Shown here piece by piece: positions 38,701 through 47,212 of a DNA stretch of 64,000 bases. Position numbers and translations under genes: made by a program. The notes below the pieces were generated by a model, which saw only the letters and a list, made by a program, of their open reading frames with translations, was not told where the DNA came from and did not search any database. Source of the stretch: Chrysophaeum taylorii (Eukaryota > Sar > Pelagophyceae > Pelagomonadales > Pelagomonadaceae); NCBI GenBank assembly GCA_029834535.1, contig JAQMWT010000172.1:52984-116983 (forward strand), in the 5' to 3' direction. Every line of letters starts with the position of its first letter. The first letter of the stretch is position 1.

Positions 38701-40684
38701 GACCTACGAATACGAGGAAATAGAACGCGGAATTCGAAAGTGGGCAGCACCGGGCCTCTGGCTGTGCCTCCCGCTCTTCGGGATCGAGCTCCTCTTTTTC
38801 TCGTACGCGGCGAGTCACTTATTTTCGGGTCCGCGCGAGGCCGTCGTCCTGCTGCCGATGGCCGCGCTCGGCCTCCTCTTCGTGCCGTTGATCCTCGTCT
38901 CCCTCGTGAATCTGACCGTCGGCAAAGACGGCATCGGCATCGTCCGCGTCTCGAAGTCGACGTTCTTGGGCGTCTTGTTCTGGGGCCTCGCCCTCTGCTC
39001 GCCGCACGGAGCCCTCGTCGTCGCGCTCTGCCACCTCACGACCAGCCTCGACCGCCGCTTCGCCGACGACGCTCCCCCCTTCGAGGCGACTTGCGCGATC
39101 GCCGCGATCGAGGCGCTCTTATACGCGACGATATCCTACGTCCTCGACCGTCGCGCGGCCGGAACGAAAATCCCTAGAATTATGTTGGCTCCCCCTTGGG
39201 GTAGTACCGACGAGGACGAGGACGTGACGCGAGAGCGCGAACGCGTCGAGGCGTCGTTTTCGACGGCGGCGAAGAAGAAGAAAGATCGCGGCCTCATCGT
39301 CGCGGGCTTGCGCAAGGTCTACCGCGCGACAAAAACAAAATCAAACGTCGTCGCCGTCGACAATCTCAGCTTCTCGGTAGCACCGGGCGAAATTTTCGGA
39401 CTCCTGGGCGCGAACGGCGCCGGCAAGTCGTCGGCCGTATCGTGCGTCGTGCGGGCGACCTATCCGAGCGCCGGCGATGCCCTCGTCTGCTCGCGCTCGA
39501 TCCTCGACGATTTCGAAGAAGCGGCTCGCCACCTCGGCGTCGTCGCCCAGACAGACACCATCTACGACGGACTCACCTGCGGCGAGCACTGCGCTCTCTT
39601 CGCGTCGATCCGCGGCGTCCGAGACGCCGGGCTCGCCGCGACCGTCGACGCGGCCCTTTCCGAGCTCGGCCTCGATACCCCCCTCGTCAGATCCAAGCTG
39701 GCAAAACACCTCTCGGGAGGACAAAAGCGGAAGCTCTGCTCGGCGATGGCCATCATCGGCGATCCGCGCGTCGTTCTTCTCGACGAACCATCGGCCGGCC
39801 TCGACCCCCTCTCGCGCCGCGCTCTCTGGACTGCCCTCCGACGCGCGACGAAAAATCGCGCCGTCGTCCTCACCTCCCACTCGATGGAGGAGTCGGAGGC
39901 CCTCTGCACGCGCGTCGCCATCCTCGTCGCCGGACGCGCCCGCGCGATCGGAACTTCCACCCGCCTCAAGCGAAAATTCGTCTCCGAGTACCGCCTCTCG
40001 CTGCGCCTCTCGAACGACGACTCGAAGAACCCCGCACTCGCCGCCGACCAACTCGTCGCCCTCCTCCCCGCGGCGACCCCCCGCCCCTCGACCAAAGCTC
40101 GGACCCTCGACTTTACCCTCCGCTGCGACGACGTCGACGTCGGACTCCTCTTCTCTACTCTCCGAGACGCCGCGACCGACTTACCCATCCACTCCTACAC
40201 CCTGTCGCAGCCGACCCTCGAACAGGTCTTTCTCGCGGTCGTCCGCCAAGCCCGCCAAGAAGACGAGGAGGAGGACGATCATGACGCTACTAGCCGCCGA
40301 GACGATCGCGCGTCGACGACGACTCCTCGGCGGCGGCGTCGTCCTGACGCCGCGGCCATCCTCGAGGCCAAGCGCTGCTGCGGCCTCGACCACAAGAGCC
40401 ACCGCTTCGTCTCCTTGGCCGCCTCTCTCGTCGCGCTCCTCACCTTCCTCCCCCTCACCGGCCTCCTCGGCGAGAGCCCGAGCTACGACGACGACCGCCG
40501 CCCTTACGACGACGACGACCGCCGCCAAACTGGCTGCCACCACGACCCCGGCCACCAGCCGCCCTGCTCGACCTCGGCCGTCACCCTTTCCTCCTTTCCC
40601 TTTCTCCTCGCCGTCCTCGTCGCCGCCGTCGCCTGTTGCGGTTGCTGCTGCTTCCTCAAGCCGCCACCCCGCTCTACCACCTAG
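35714..40684 (+). CDS. Full-length ABCA-type lipid transporter
   Basis: 1656 residues, ATG at 35714. Two half-transporters. The first TM domain starts after a basic region with RNPILLF-like sequence at residues 80-95, then about six helices (FFLLPTTVLLAVWLLYACF, FLTVLSLVFVTQSTCA, WWSIFVVDGLLFGTLLSVLVA and others). NBD1 has Walker A LLGHNGAGKSTLLNLL, signature ELSGGMRRKLSTA and Walker B FVILDEPTTGLD, with the ABCA-typical TTHYMDEADALGD. The second TM domain begins with the ABCA exporter pattern and a large extracytoplasmic loop with several W and D residues. NBD2 has LLGANGAGKSSAVS, LSGGQKRKLCSAMA and VVLLDEPSAGLDP, with TSHSMEESEAL. Regulatory C-terminal domain, then an extra TM-like tail rich in Asp/Arg/Cys (40260-40680). 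ABCA proteins move phospholipids or sterols. The tail is unusual. Confidence 0.92.
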   Translation: MGADDDTYTDDDRPPQSVVPLDIQAVVMVLGLGLVAGVVVVGCCLSRGRLEHLDPCGSRRNAKNHRRKRRGAGLGSPNPILLFPPRFFSMGQPSLMVWKVLTERRRDAKGAATFFLLPTTVLLAVWLLYACFSSKKSSGEIEQFLTVLSLVFVTQSTCANVVHEKASKLRESLRQMGLRAAPYWWSIFVVDGLLFGTLLSVLVASVAAPLRLFHNAGSGYGDGDVYAWPTLFGLAWCYCAASTAVGVFLSTLCGSTSTASLSSFAVTIVAITTFVVLKMSAPKALEEGRIGFFLCPPLALTLAVAGMSSTFARYPMTLRIGAATVSRWLLVDALLYAALAAYLARVLPTEDFGRRDPWWFPAACLLEKRTKKCGGQQDPPPPPPLTSENATAPLMDEEAPPPPSGGGPTVSIRNLRKSFGKHVALDDVSLDLEENETVALLGHNGAGKSTLLNLLTGLVPADAGTAAVYGGRDRGVLGVCPQHDVLFERLTTREHVALCAAIKSGRVDPTNAEGDELLRTFGLAHREDHLGRELSGGMRRKLSTACALVGGSKFVILDEPTTGLDALARRELWDLLAKIKRGRTVLLTTHYMDEADALGDQIAILRHGKIACHAPPEDLKRDLGADAYKLTCDLHPAPGDDAMSGHSSDDDNIELTVCSSSKPLDDDDDDEEDELSRVVAARVPGAKLWHDGRIDPTRRVYALPADRPTEIGGLVAELERDAKEGGPRFGVAAVGIGPSDLEDAFVSLGGDSRSPQQEQQEQQEQEDHLEEEKEEPAYKVHHEDGGSLWASFSTRVRALCRKRLLTARRDLKTIPLLLIPVAAAVAALVLNAEDEFGKRGTSTANVATAVIVMLAFIPAAGLVAEHVVAERSSKLRDVLTVAGCDAKCYVFGTFVGDAALFSAVVLAVAVIAAATGSAVATYRKTTPYKFPRDLADAPDSMVEEVASQVLHSVWVDDRWENDDWIPDRVPQWILDLTDDAVKAAEAKLNVTDDDWRTYEYEEIERGIRKWAAPGLWLCLPLFGIELLFFSYAASHLFSGPREAVVLLPMAALGLLFVPLILVSLVNLTVGKDGIGIVRVSKSTFLGVLFWGLALCSPHGALVVALCHLTTSLDRRFADDAPPFEATCAIAAIEALLYATISYVLDRRAAGTKIPRIMLAPPWGSTDEDEDVTRERERVEASFSTAAKKKKDRGLIVAGLRKVYRATKTKSNVVAVDNLSFSVAPGEIFGLLGANGAGKSSAVSCVVRATYPSAGDALVCSRSILDDFEEAARHLGVVAQTDTIYDGLTCGEHCALFASIRGVRDAGLAATVDAALSELGLDTPLVRSKLAKHLSGGQKRKLCSAMAIIGDPRVVLLDEPSAGLDPLSRRALWTALRRATKNRAVVLTSHSMEESEALCTRVAILVAGRARAIGTSTRLKRKFVSEYRLSLRLSNDDSKNPALAADQLVALLPAATPRPSTKARTLDFTLRCDDVDVGLLFSTLRDAATDLPIHSYTLSQPTLEQVFLAVVRQARQEDEEEDDHDATSRRDDRASTTTPRRRRRPDAAAILEAKRCCGLDHKSHRFVSLAASLVALLTFLPLTGLLGESPSYDDDRRPYDDDDRRQTGCHHDPGHQPPCSTSAVTLSSFPFLLAVLVAAVACCGCCCFLKPPPRSTT

Positions 40685-41203
40685 TACCCATCTCCCTTTT
40701 CTTTTTACACCATTCTCTGATGGGAGATTCGGGCGCCGCGCACTCTTTCTTTCTTTCTTCCTTACACTTTGTTCCCTCCATCGCCCGCTACCAATGGAGA
40801 AATTATCCCAATGTCAATGTCGTCGTTGTTCCCCCCGGTCCGCGCAACCATATCCATCATATGCCGAGATCGGAATACCCTCGTATAGTAAAAGAGAGAG
40901 AGAGAGAGAGAGGAAGAGTCCCCCGCCACCCAAGTCGGCGGCGGCAAGTGCACTTTCCTTGCTTGCTGAAATTTTATGACGACACGACACCCCTCTGCGG
41001 CGGCTGGGGCAATTTATGTTTGTTCTAGGCTCCTCCTCTACTACTGGAGTCTGTCTCCTGGAAGAATATTCCAACCTTCTTCTTCGTCAGTGTGGTAGGT
41101 AGGCACCACCATCATCATCGTCGACCTGACTGACCTCTGGCCCGCTTTTTTTTTTCGTCGAGTTACGTCGAAGGCTTCTTCTTCTTATTATTATCGTGCC
41201 TAC

Positions 41204-41274
<71 letters not shown>

Positions 41275-41341
41275 GGGGCTAAGGAACCACCTTGAATTTG
41301 ATTATTGAGTAGTGAGACGATAGCTGCCGGCGGCCGTTCAG
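40685..41341. repeat. Intergenic stretch with (GA)n and a long (GACA)n microsatellite
   Basis: GA run at 40891-40911 and an uninterrupted ACAG/GACA run of about 18 units at 41205-41275. No gene recognised; the + frame 40636-41028 is mostly repeat and antisense-like. Confidence 0.85.
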
Positions 41342-43243
41342 ATGTTGCCTGATACTGTCGTCATCGAGCCGCCCCCCGAGGCAGTGGGCTCGCAGAATCG
41401 GTCATCAAAGAAACCGACCGAGCGGCGCGTACGCCGGTCAAACCTCCGCGAAGGAGAGTGTTGCTGCTGCGTCGCTGTGCTACCGAAGGATCCGGGCAAG
41501 GCCATTGACCTGGAACGAGTGCTCGGCATCGAGGGCGAGCTGCCCCTTCAATTCTTCGTCTGCAGTAGGCGCTGCCGCAACGACTTTGCCCCGATGCACG
41601 CCAACCTCCGGCCTGTGCTCGAGATCAAGAAACGCATCTCGGCAGCGTTGACGACGTGCTTGAAGACGGACATCCGGCCCGGCGATCGAGTCGAGGCGAT
41701 AGGCAACCTTTCGGCGGGCGTCAGAGTCTACGCTGAGGCGGTTACCATCCAGAGGCTCCACTACAACGCGGCAACGAGCTCGGTCACTCTCACGGTCAAG
41801 GGCGTCTCCAACGGCACCATCAAGGTGGGCTTGAGCGGCGTCCGCGCGGCGCCGGACAAGGAGAACGCCGTCGCCTGCCGCGATCGATCGCCCGCTTTTT
41901 CGCACCGGCGACCGCCTGCGTTGCCGCCAGCACAATCGCAGTCGCCTGAGCTCCGGTGGCAGTTGGTGGCGGAACGGCTCAAGGTCCTGCAGCTCGAGGC
42001 AGCAATCGCGTCCCAGCAACACCGCGCCTCCGCGGCCGAGCGTGCCGTTATGATGGCAAGCGAAGAGGCCTTCGAGGCGGCCGAGAAGGCCGATGCCATG
42101 GAGGCTACGGCACCTGTCGCTGCCCGAGCTGATGCCGATGCCTGGGAGGCGGCCCGTCGAGAGCAACAACTCGATGTCCAGCGCGACCGGAGCGAGGAGG
42201 CTACGGCGGCGAAACGGAAGCGCGCTTTGCTAGCGGTGGCTGAAGAGAAGCGGGCGGCGGCCGACGCCCGCGCCGAAGTGAAGCGACCAGTGACCGAGGC
42301 GGCGGAAGCGGCGACGGAGCGGACCAATGCGCAGCTGGCTGAAAAGTGCGACCTCGCGAAGACGCGCGAGCTCCGCCGCAGCCACGCCGACGTTAACAGG
42401 GATGATGCGAAACAGCTGGCCCTGGAGCTCGACAAGGCCGAGGCCGAGCTTAAATCGCGGGACGAGGAGATCGATCGTCTACGGGCGCGCGTCGCCGAGC
42501 TCGAGAAGCGAGACGCCACTATTCGAGTTCCATGCCGGCCGGCAGGCGTCGGTGCTCGCGACAGCCAGGCCTGGCCTCCGTGGGTGCGACACCTCTGTAT
42601 GCGTCTGTTGGCGTTGCGCGTCGCACCGTCCGAGGTCTCTGAAGTTATCGCCTCGATCGTCATCGCGGTCATCGGGGAAGAGCGCGCCGCCGAGATGGAG
42701 CTCCCGTCCTTACGTTTCGTCCGCAACCTGCCAAGCGAGATGGGACGTCTCCACGAGCTTCTCTTGGCCCTCGACCTCAGCGAGGGCGAGGTGCGCGCGT
42801 TCCGATCGGACGCGTCGCCGCTCGACGGCAAGGAGCTCGTCGGAACGCAACTCGGAATCGACGGCGACCGTGGAGTTCGAGATTGGACCGTGGTGGGCGC
42901 CACCGAGCTCGCCGACCTGACCGCGCGCGGCGAATCCAAGGCTATCGTAGCCCGCGACATCCAGAGCACCCTCGATCAGTTCCGTGGCGTGTACGCGAAG
43001 CTTCATGGTTCGGTGGACGGAATTTCAGTGATTGGTGACGTCGGCGTTCGCAGTCTTGTAGGTGCTGTCGGGACGACCGACAACGCAGCGGCGGCCTTGG
43101 CAAGCATCCGAGAGCGGCGGGCCGATGTGCATGCCATCAAGCGTCAGCGCCGAGCCACCGCCGCTGCCGAAGGAACAGACGAAGGTGGTAGTGGTGGAAA
43201 TCCGCCCCCGGTCGTCTCGACCAGCACGACGACAAGACTGTGA
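41342..43243 (+). CDS. Coiled-coil protein with N-terminal Cys finger, transposase-like
   Basis: 633 residues, ATG at 41342. Residues ~39-80 hold a four-Cys finger-like pattern (GECCCCVAVLP ... QFFVCSRRCRNDF), in spacing similar to zinc-finger-associated domains found in transposon-encoded proteins. A long Ala/Glu/Arg helical coiled coil covers residues ~200-400. The C-terminal part has WPPWVRHLCMRLLALRVAPS, LPSLRFVRNLPSEMGRLHEL and FRSDASPLDGKELVGTQLG, then GDVGVRSLVGAVGTTDNAAA. The order helical block, LPS box, then D-x-T/D-G box is what I know from some eukaryotic transposon proteins with an RNase H-like core. The last residues (Pro/Ser/Thr run) seem to come from a frameshift near 43190, because the alternate frame continues coding-like sequence (TVTAILKQREWGLPLDSEAK). 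Probably a decaying element; host function not excluded. Confidence 0.5.
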   Translation: MLPDTVVIEPPPEAVGSQNRSSKKPTERRVRRSNLREGECCCCVAVLPKDPGKAIDLERVLGIEGELPLQFFVCSRRCRNDFAPMHANLRPVLEIKKRISAALTTCLKTDIRPGDRVEAIGNLSAGVRVYAEAVTIQRLHYNAATSSVTLTVKGVSNGTIKVGLSGVRAAPDKENAVACRDRSPAFSHRRPPALPPAQSQSPELRWQLVAERLKVLQLEAAIASQQHRASAAERAVMMASEEAFEAAEKADAMEATAPVAARADADAWEAARREQQLDVQRDRSEEATAAKRKRALLAVAEEKRAAADARAEVKRPVTEAAEAATERTNAQLAEKCDLAKTRELRRSHADVNRDDAKQLALELDKAEAELKSRDEEIDRLRARVAELEKRDATIRVPCRPAGVGARDSQAWPPWVRHLCMRLLALRVAPSEVSEVIASIVIAVIGEERAAEMELPSLRFVRNLPSEMGRLHELLLALDLSEGEVRAFRSDASPLDGKELVGTQLGIDGDRGVRDWTVVGATELADLTARGESKAIVARDIQSTLDQFRGVYAKLHGSVDGISVIGDVGVRSLVGAVGTTDNAAAALASIRERRADVHAIKRQRRATAAAEGTDEGGSGGNPPPVVSTSTTTRL

Positions 43244-44400
43244 CGGCCATTTTGAAGCAGCGCGAATGGGGCCTTCCTTTAGACTCCGAGGCGAAAGCCG
43301 CCGCCGCCGCTCGTTGCCAAGCAGCGATCGATCGGCACCGCGCGCGAATGCCGAAACGATCGCGGCCGCGCTCGATCGAACCGTAAACAACGTGACGATT
43401 ACCATGGATGCCATCGAGAAGGTGCCCCTTGTCAGCGAGCAACCAGGAGCTGGAGGGACAAACCACGCTCGTCGTCGCAAAGTTTTAAAGAAAGCTCGAC
43501 GCCAAACTCGCCAAGCTCTTTAGCAACAACGGTGGTCGATGCAAGACGCTCGTCGGCAACATTGCTCGCTACGAACACGGAATGAATGGGCACGGGTTGT
43601 GACCTCGAGCCCCCAAGTCCTTCACTTCGACAAAGGACGCACTGGTCGGCCAGTCTTGTTGTTCAGAAGAAAAATTTTGAATTTTTAGCCGAGCATCTCT
43701 CGAGCAGATCTACGGCAAAAGATCAAAATGTAGAGGGAGGTGTTGGCGGATGAGCCTGTTGTTCCGCAGCGACAGCCGCCGCCCGTGCTTGGTACGGCAA
43801 CACAGGAGCGCAGCAGGGCAGCCCTGGACGCTCGGCGCCTTGTGATCGACGCTGAGCTCAAGAAGGGAAAAGCCCGGGGGCTGATCTGGCCGCCGCAAAG
43901 CGAGCTATGCGCAAGCGAGTGGCGAAACGAGACCAGCTGCCTTCGATTGTCGACTCTCTTGTTGGGCGCCGAGTCTCGACGTGTTGTGGGAGCTCGAGGG
44001 AAAATCTTGGGTTTATTGGATGCGAGGCGAGATTGAGGCAAAGCAAAATGTCCGACTTTTTTTTTAATCGAGGCACCAAAAAAACCTGGCTCCTGGCGAT
44101 TTTTTCGAGCTCGACACCAACGAATACGACGACGACGATGTGGTGGTGGATAAAACGGCGGGAAGCACCTTTGTTTTAAAGAGAGGACATATGGGCCTTT
44201 ACTATCACCGACGACGACGACGACGACGACGACCTCGCCGATTGCGGGCCGACTGTCGCCGACGGCCACCCAGCCGCCAGCCAAAATGGTCGACTTCGCA
44301 CCGCGGGCTGGTCAGGAGAAGGTTCGTCGGAGGAACCACATTTTCGGGTGGTGGTGGTGGTGGGTTCGCTTTTAATATGCTTTTTTTTTTACCTGGATTC
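43190..44400 (+). pseudogene. Frame-broken downstream part of the 41342 ORF
   Basis: Plus-strand pieces in changing frames continue the preceding ORF: KQREWGLPLDSEAKAAAAAR to RHRARMPKRSRPRSIEP (43255-43383), KLAKLFSNNGGRCKTLVGNI (~43510-43570), LWELEGKSWVYWMRGEIEAK (~43986-44045) and NLAPGDFFELDTNEYDDDD (~44080-44136). Stops and frame changes lie between them. A CGA run follows at 44208-44237. No function assigned. Confidence 0.4.
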
Positions 44401-44593
44401 ATTCCTACGTACACTCTCGGTTCCTGACTTGACGCTCATCAGCGGGGCTCTGTCAAATAAAGCAGCATAGAATCACGAGTAGTGCGGGAGTTACGACTCG
44501 GGTGGCCTCAGGAGCAAAACCCTGCGTTTGCTTGTCCTGGTCATTCATTCATATTCATTCAGAGTTGGCGCGGAGAACCCGTGCTGGTGGTTC

Positions 44594-44622
44594 CTTAATT
44601 AATTAATTAATTAATTAATTAA
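44594..44622. repeat. (TTAA)n microsatellite
   Basis: Seven TTAA/AATT units just upstream of the HIT gene start (44640). Confidence 0.9.
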
Positions 44623-44639
44623 CCCTCCCTCGGCGCAAT

Positions 44640-45449
44640 ATGATGATAAGCGCGTCGCTGGTATTTGGGAGCCTGCGGCTGTCGCCGTCCCAGATCGAGC
44701 GGTACGACGCGTGGAGCTTCGTCGCGCAGCTGCGACCGATTTTAAGAGGGCACGTCGTGGTCGCTCCGCAGCGCAGCGTGCGGCGACTGGGCGAGCTGAC
44801 AGACCAGGAGTTGGACGCGTTGTTTGCGATGGTGCGGAACGTCCAGGCGGCGTCGATCGCGCGCGACGCGTCGGTGACGGCCTTCAACGTGGCGATCAAG
44901 GACGGTCCGGAAGCCGGGCAGCCGGTGCCGCACGCGCACGTCCACGTCGTGCCGCGGAGGCCGAACGACGTTCGTCGGAACGACGACGTTTACGGCATGC
45001 TCGACGCGTGGTCCCCAGACGAAAGCGTGGTGGTACCCCCCACGGCGCCTCTGGAGGTCCCCGACGACGATTCCAGAGAACCCCGCACGCCCGAAACGAT
45101 GGCCGACGAGGCGCGCCTTTACGGCGCGGCCTCCGGAAGAAAGACCGTTAGTTTCGGCCGTTTCGAAGTCGACGGCCGCCAGGTCTTCTACGAGTCGCCG
45201 AAATCTCTCGCCATCGTAAACCTCAAGCCGATCGTTCCGGGGCACGTCCTCGTCATCCCGAAACGGGTTGCCCCGACCCTCGCCGACCTCGACGACCTAG
45301 AGTACGTCGACCTCTGGCGTTCGGCGCGGGACGTCGCGAAAGTGGTTCTCGATTATTACGGCAAGGACGACGCCAACTTGGCGGTCCAGGATGGCGTCGA
45401 CGCCGGCCAGTCGGTGCCCCACGCCCACGTCCACATCCTTCCCCGCTAG
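44640..45449 (+). CDS. Tandem HIT-domain (FHIT-like) nucleotide hydrolase
   Basis: 269 residues, ATG at 44640. Two complete HIT domains. The first (1-~125) has LVFGSLRLSP, ILRGHVVVAPQRSVRRLGEL, FNVAIKDGPEAGQPVPHAHVHVVPR; the second (~160-269) has VFYESPKSLAIVNLKPIVPG, HVLVIPKR, NLAVQDGVDAGQSVPHAHVH and ILPR. Each keeps the H-x-H-x-H triad with the upstream Gln-Ser/Pro-Val-Pro-His pattern of FHIT, which cleaves diadenosine polyphosphates. Single-domain FHIT is about 150 residues, so this is an internal duplication joined by an acidic linker. Both sites look active. The gene ends 12 bp before the 3' end of the giant convergent gene. Confidence 0.9.
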   Translation: MMISASLVFGSLRLSPSQIERYDAWSFVAQLRPILRGHVVVAPQRSVRRLGELTDQELDALFAMVRNVQAASIARDASVTAFNVAIKDGPEAGQPVPHAHVHVVPRRPNDVRRNDDVYGMLDAWSPDESVVVPPTAPLEVPDDDSREPRTPETMADEARLYGAASGRKTVSFGRFEVDGRQVFYESPKSLAIVNLKPIVPGHVLVIPKRVAPTLADLDDLEYVDLWRSARDVAKVVLDYYGKDDANLAVQDGVDAGQSVPHAHVHILPR

Positions 45450-45461
45450 AGAAAATTAAAA

Positions 45462-47130
45462 TTAGCGTCGCCGCCCGAGGAGCTTGAGATTGCAGGCTCG
45501 GACGAGGAGCCGCGCGCGTTCGAGGGTCGCGTAGACGACGCCGATGATGAGGACCGCGAGCCCCAGGATGAAGACGGTGATGACGACGTTCTCGGCGCGC
45601 CGTAGGGAGTGGGACGCGAACGCGCGGACCGGCCCGGGCAAGAGGTGAGCCGACAACGTTGGAACGATGCCGATGAACTCCTCGAAGATAATCTCCTGGA
45701 GTTCGTCCGGCAGCGATAGGAAGAGCCCGACGACGAGCAGGAGAATCCGCGTGTCGATGGTCGGATACCATCGCGCGTCGCTCGCGATGTCGGGAAGCGC
45801 CTCGACGACCCGCTTGATATCGTCGGTTTTTTCGGGCGTAGCGTACAGCTGCTGGGCTGCGCGCGTGCGGGCGAGATCGGGTTCGAGCTCGAGCAGCAGG
45901 GTCGCGGCCGACGGGGTCTGCGCCTTGAAGGGAAACCGGCGCCGGGCCCTCGGGTGGTCCACGTCGAGGCGGTCGATCACGAGTCTCGGGAGCCAGACGG
46001 CGAAGAAGAAGAGCTCGCAGGGCATCGCGATGAAGTATATTAACACGAAGGAAATAGCGCACGAGAGGAGCCAAGCCCGGCTCTTCGCGTGTCCCCAGAT
46101 AGCCGCCGACGCGATCAAATAGTAGCACATGAATCCCGCGAGGATAAGGACCAGCGTCCACGCCGTCGCGAACCCCAACGCGCCCGGCGGCGCGTCGGGG
46201 GCTTCGAGGTCGCTCTCTACTCGGGACCGACACGCGTTCAACACTTTCCGCTCGAGAAGACTCATCCGAGACACGTGCTCCACCGACGCGATCGTCTTGC
46301 TCGCTTCCTCCATAAAAGCTTCGTCGTCCCCGGCGTGCTTCTCGCGCAGCGCGCTTATCTCGACGCGCCACGCGACCGCCTCCTCTGCCTGTTCCCTCAA
46401 AACGCTCGCCACGTTCTCCTCGAACAACTCGCGGTCCTCGACCCACTGCCATCGCCTCAGGATGTCGTCGGATAGCTCGCGCAACAACGCGACTTGAACC
46501 TGCCGCGCGTCCTCGTCTTCGCGCCGGCGACGGCGGCCGCCTTCCAGATTGCTCATCAACGTTCGCAGCTCGGAGAGCTGCGCGATCACCAATTCGCACA
46601 CCTGCGGCGCCAACGACGACGATCGCGCGACGACGACCATAGCCTCCTCCGCCGCCACGTCCTCCGACATTCCTACGCTTTTCTTCGTCTCGTCGAGGCA
46701 TAGGTCTGAAATTTTGCGGTAGAGCGAACTCGATCGACCCAAAGCCGCCGCCGCCGCCGCCGCCGCGTACCGGGCTACGCTCGACGGCGCGCGGCCCGCC
46801 ATCGCGAGGATCGTCGATCGGCCGACGGGCTTTTTTTTAACCGGGGTGGTCTCTCCGGCTTGCCGAGGTCCGAACGAAGGAGACGGTTGCTCCGTCGTCG
46901 TTATCATCGTCAATTTATCTTTTCCTTCGATCCGCGTCGACGCGACGAACGTCACGGCGTCGACGTCGGTTATTTGTTCCGAAATGAGATCCTCCACGCG
47001 AATCTCGTCCAAGCTCACAGCATCATCCTCGCTGGCTGGTTCGTCGGAACGAGATGGGGCACCACCACCATTTGGCACAGCTCTGACGAGCCGAGACAGC
47101 GCCTCTGGCAGCGGCGCGACGAGATAGTTC
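45462..47130 (-). CDS. Giant REJ-family receptor gene, last exon: multi-TM C-terminal region
   Basis: Stop at 45462; the block begins after an inferred acceptor (CGCAG) at 47131. About 556 residues. An acidic, low-complexity cytosolic part is followed by a helical region with charged heptads (LLRELSDDILRRWQWVEDRE, MEEASKTIASVEHV). At least four TM helices come next: LGFATAWTLVLILAGFMCYY, LLSCAISFVLIYFIAMPCEL, ILLLVVGLFLSLP and VVITVFILGLAVLIIGVVYA. The first residues (NYLVAPLPEALSRL) continue naturally from PITKLYTYLFE at the end of the previous exon; without splicing the upstream frame would stop. No polycystin channel-pore motif was recognised. The open frame alone starts at 47144, but its first five codons lie in the intron. 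Confidence 0.7.
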
Positions 47131-47212
47131 CTGCGACAACGCAACTTTCATCGACAAACATTGCGACAACAACAACAACAAAGATGTACTAGGACGCCGG
47201 GGTTGTACTCAC
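47131..47212 (-). other. 82-nt GT-AG intron joining two ORFs of the REJ gene
   Basis: Reading on the minus strand the donor is GA|GTGAGTAC and the acceptor TTGTCGCAG|GAAC. Splicing turns a Glu-stop into Glu-Asn and keeps the frame. Confidence 0.75.

Noticed and set aside
37439-38818. 459-residue minus-strand ORF
   Set aside because: Antisense of the ABCA transporter.
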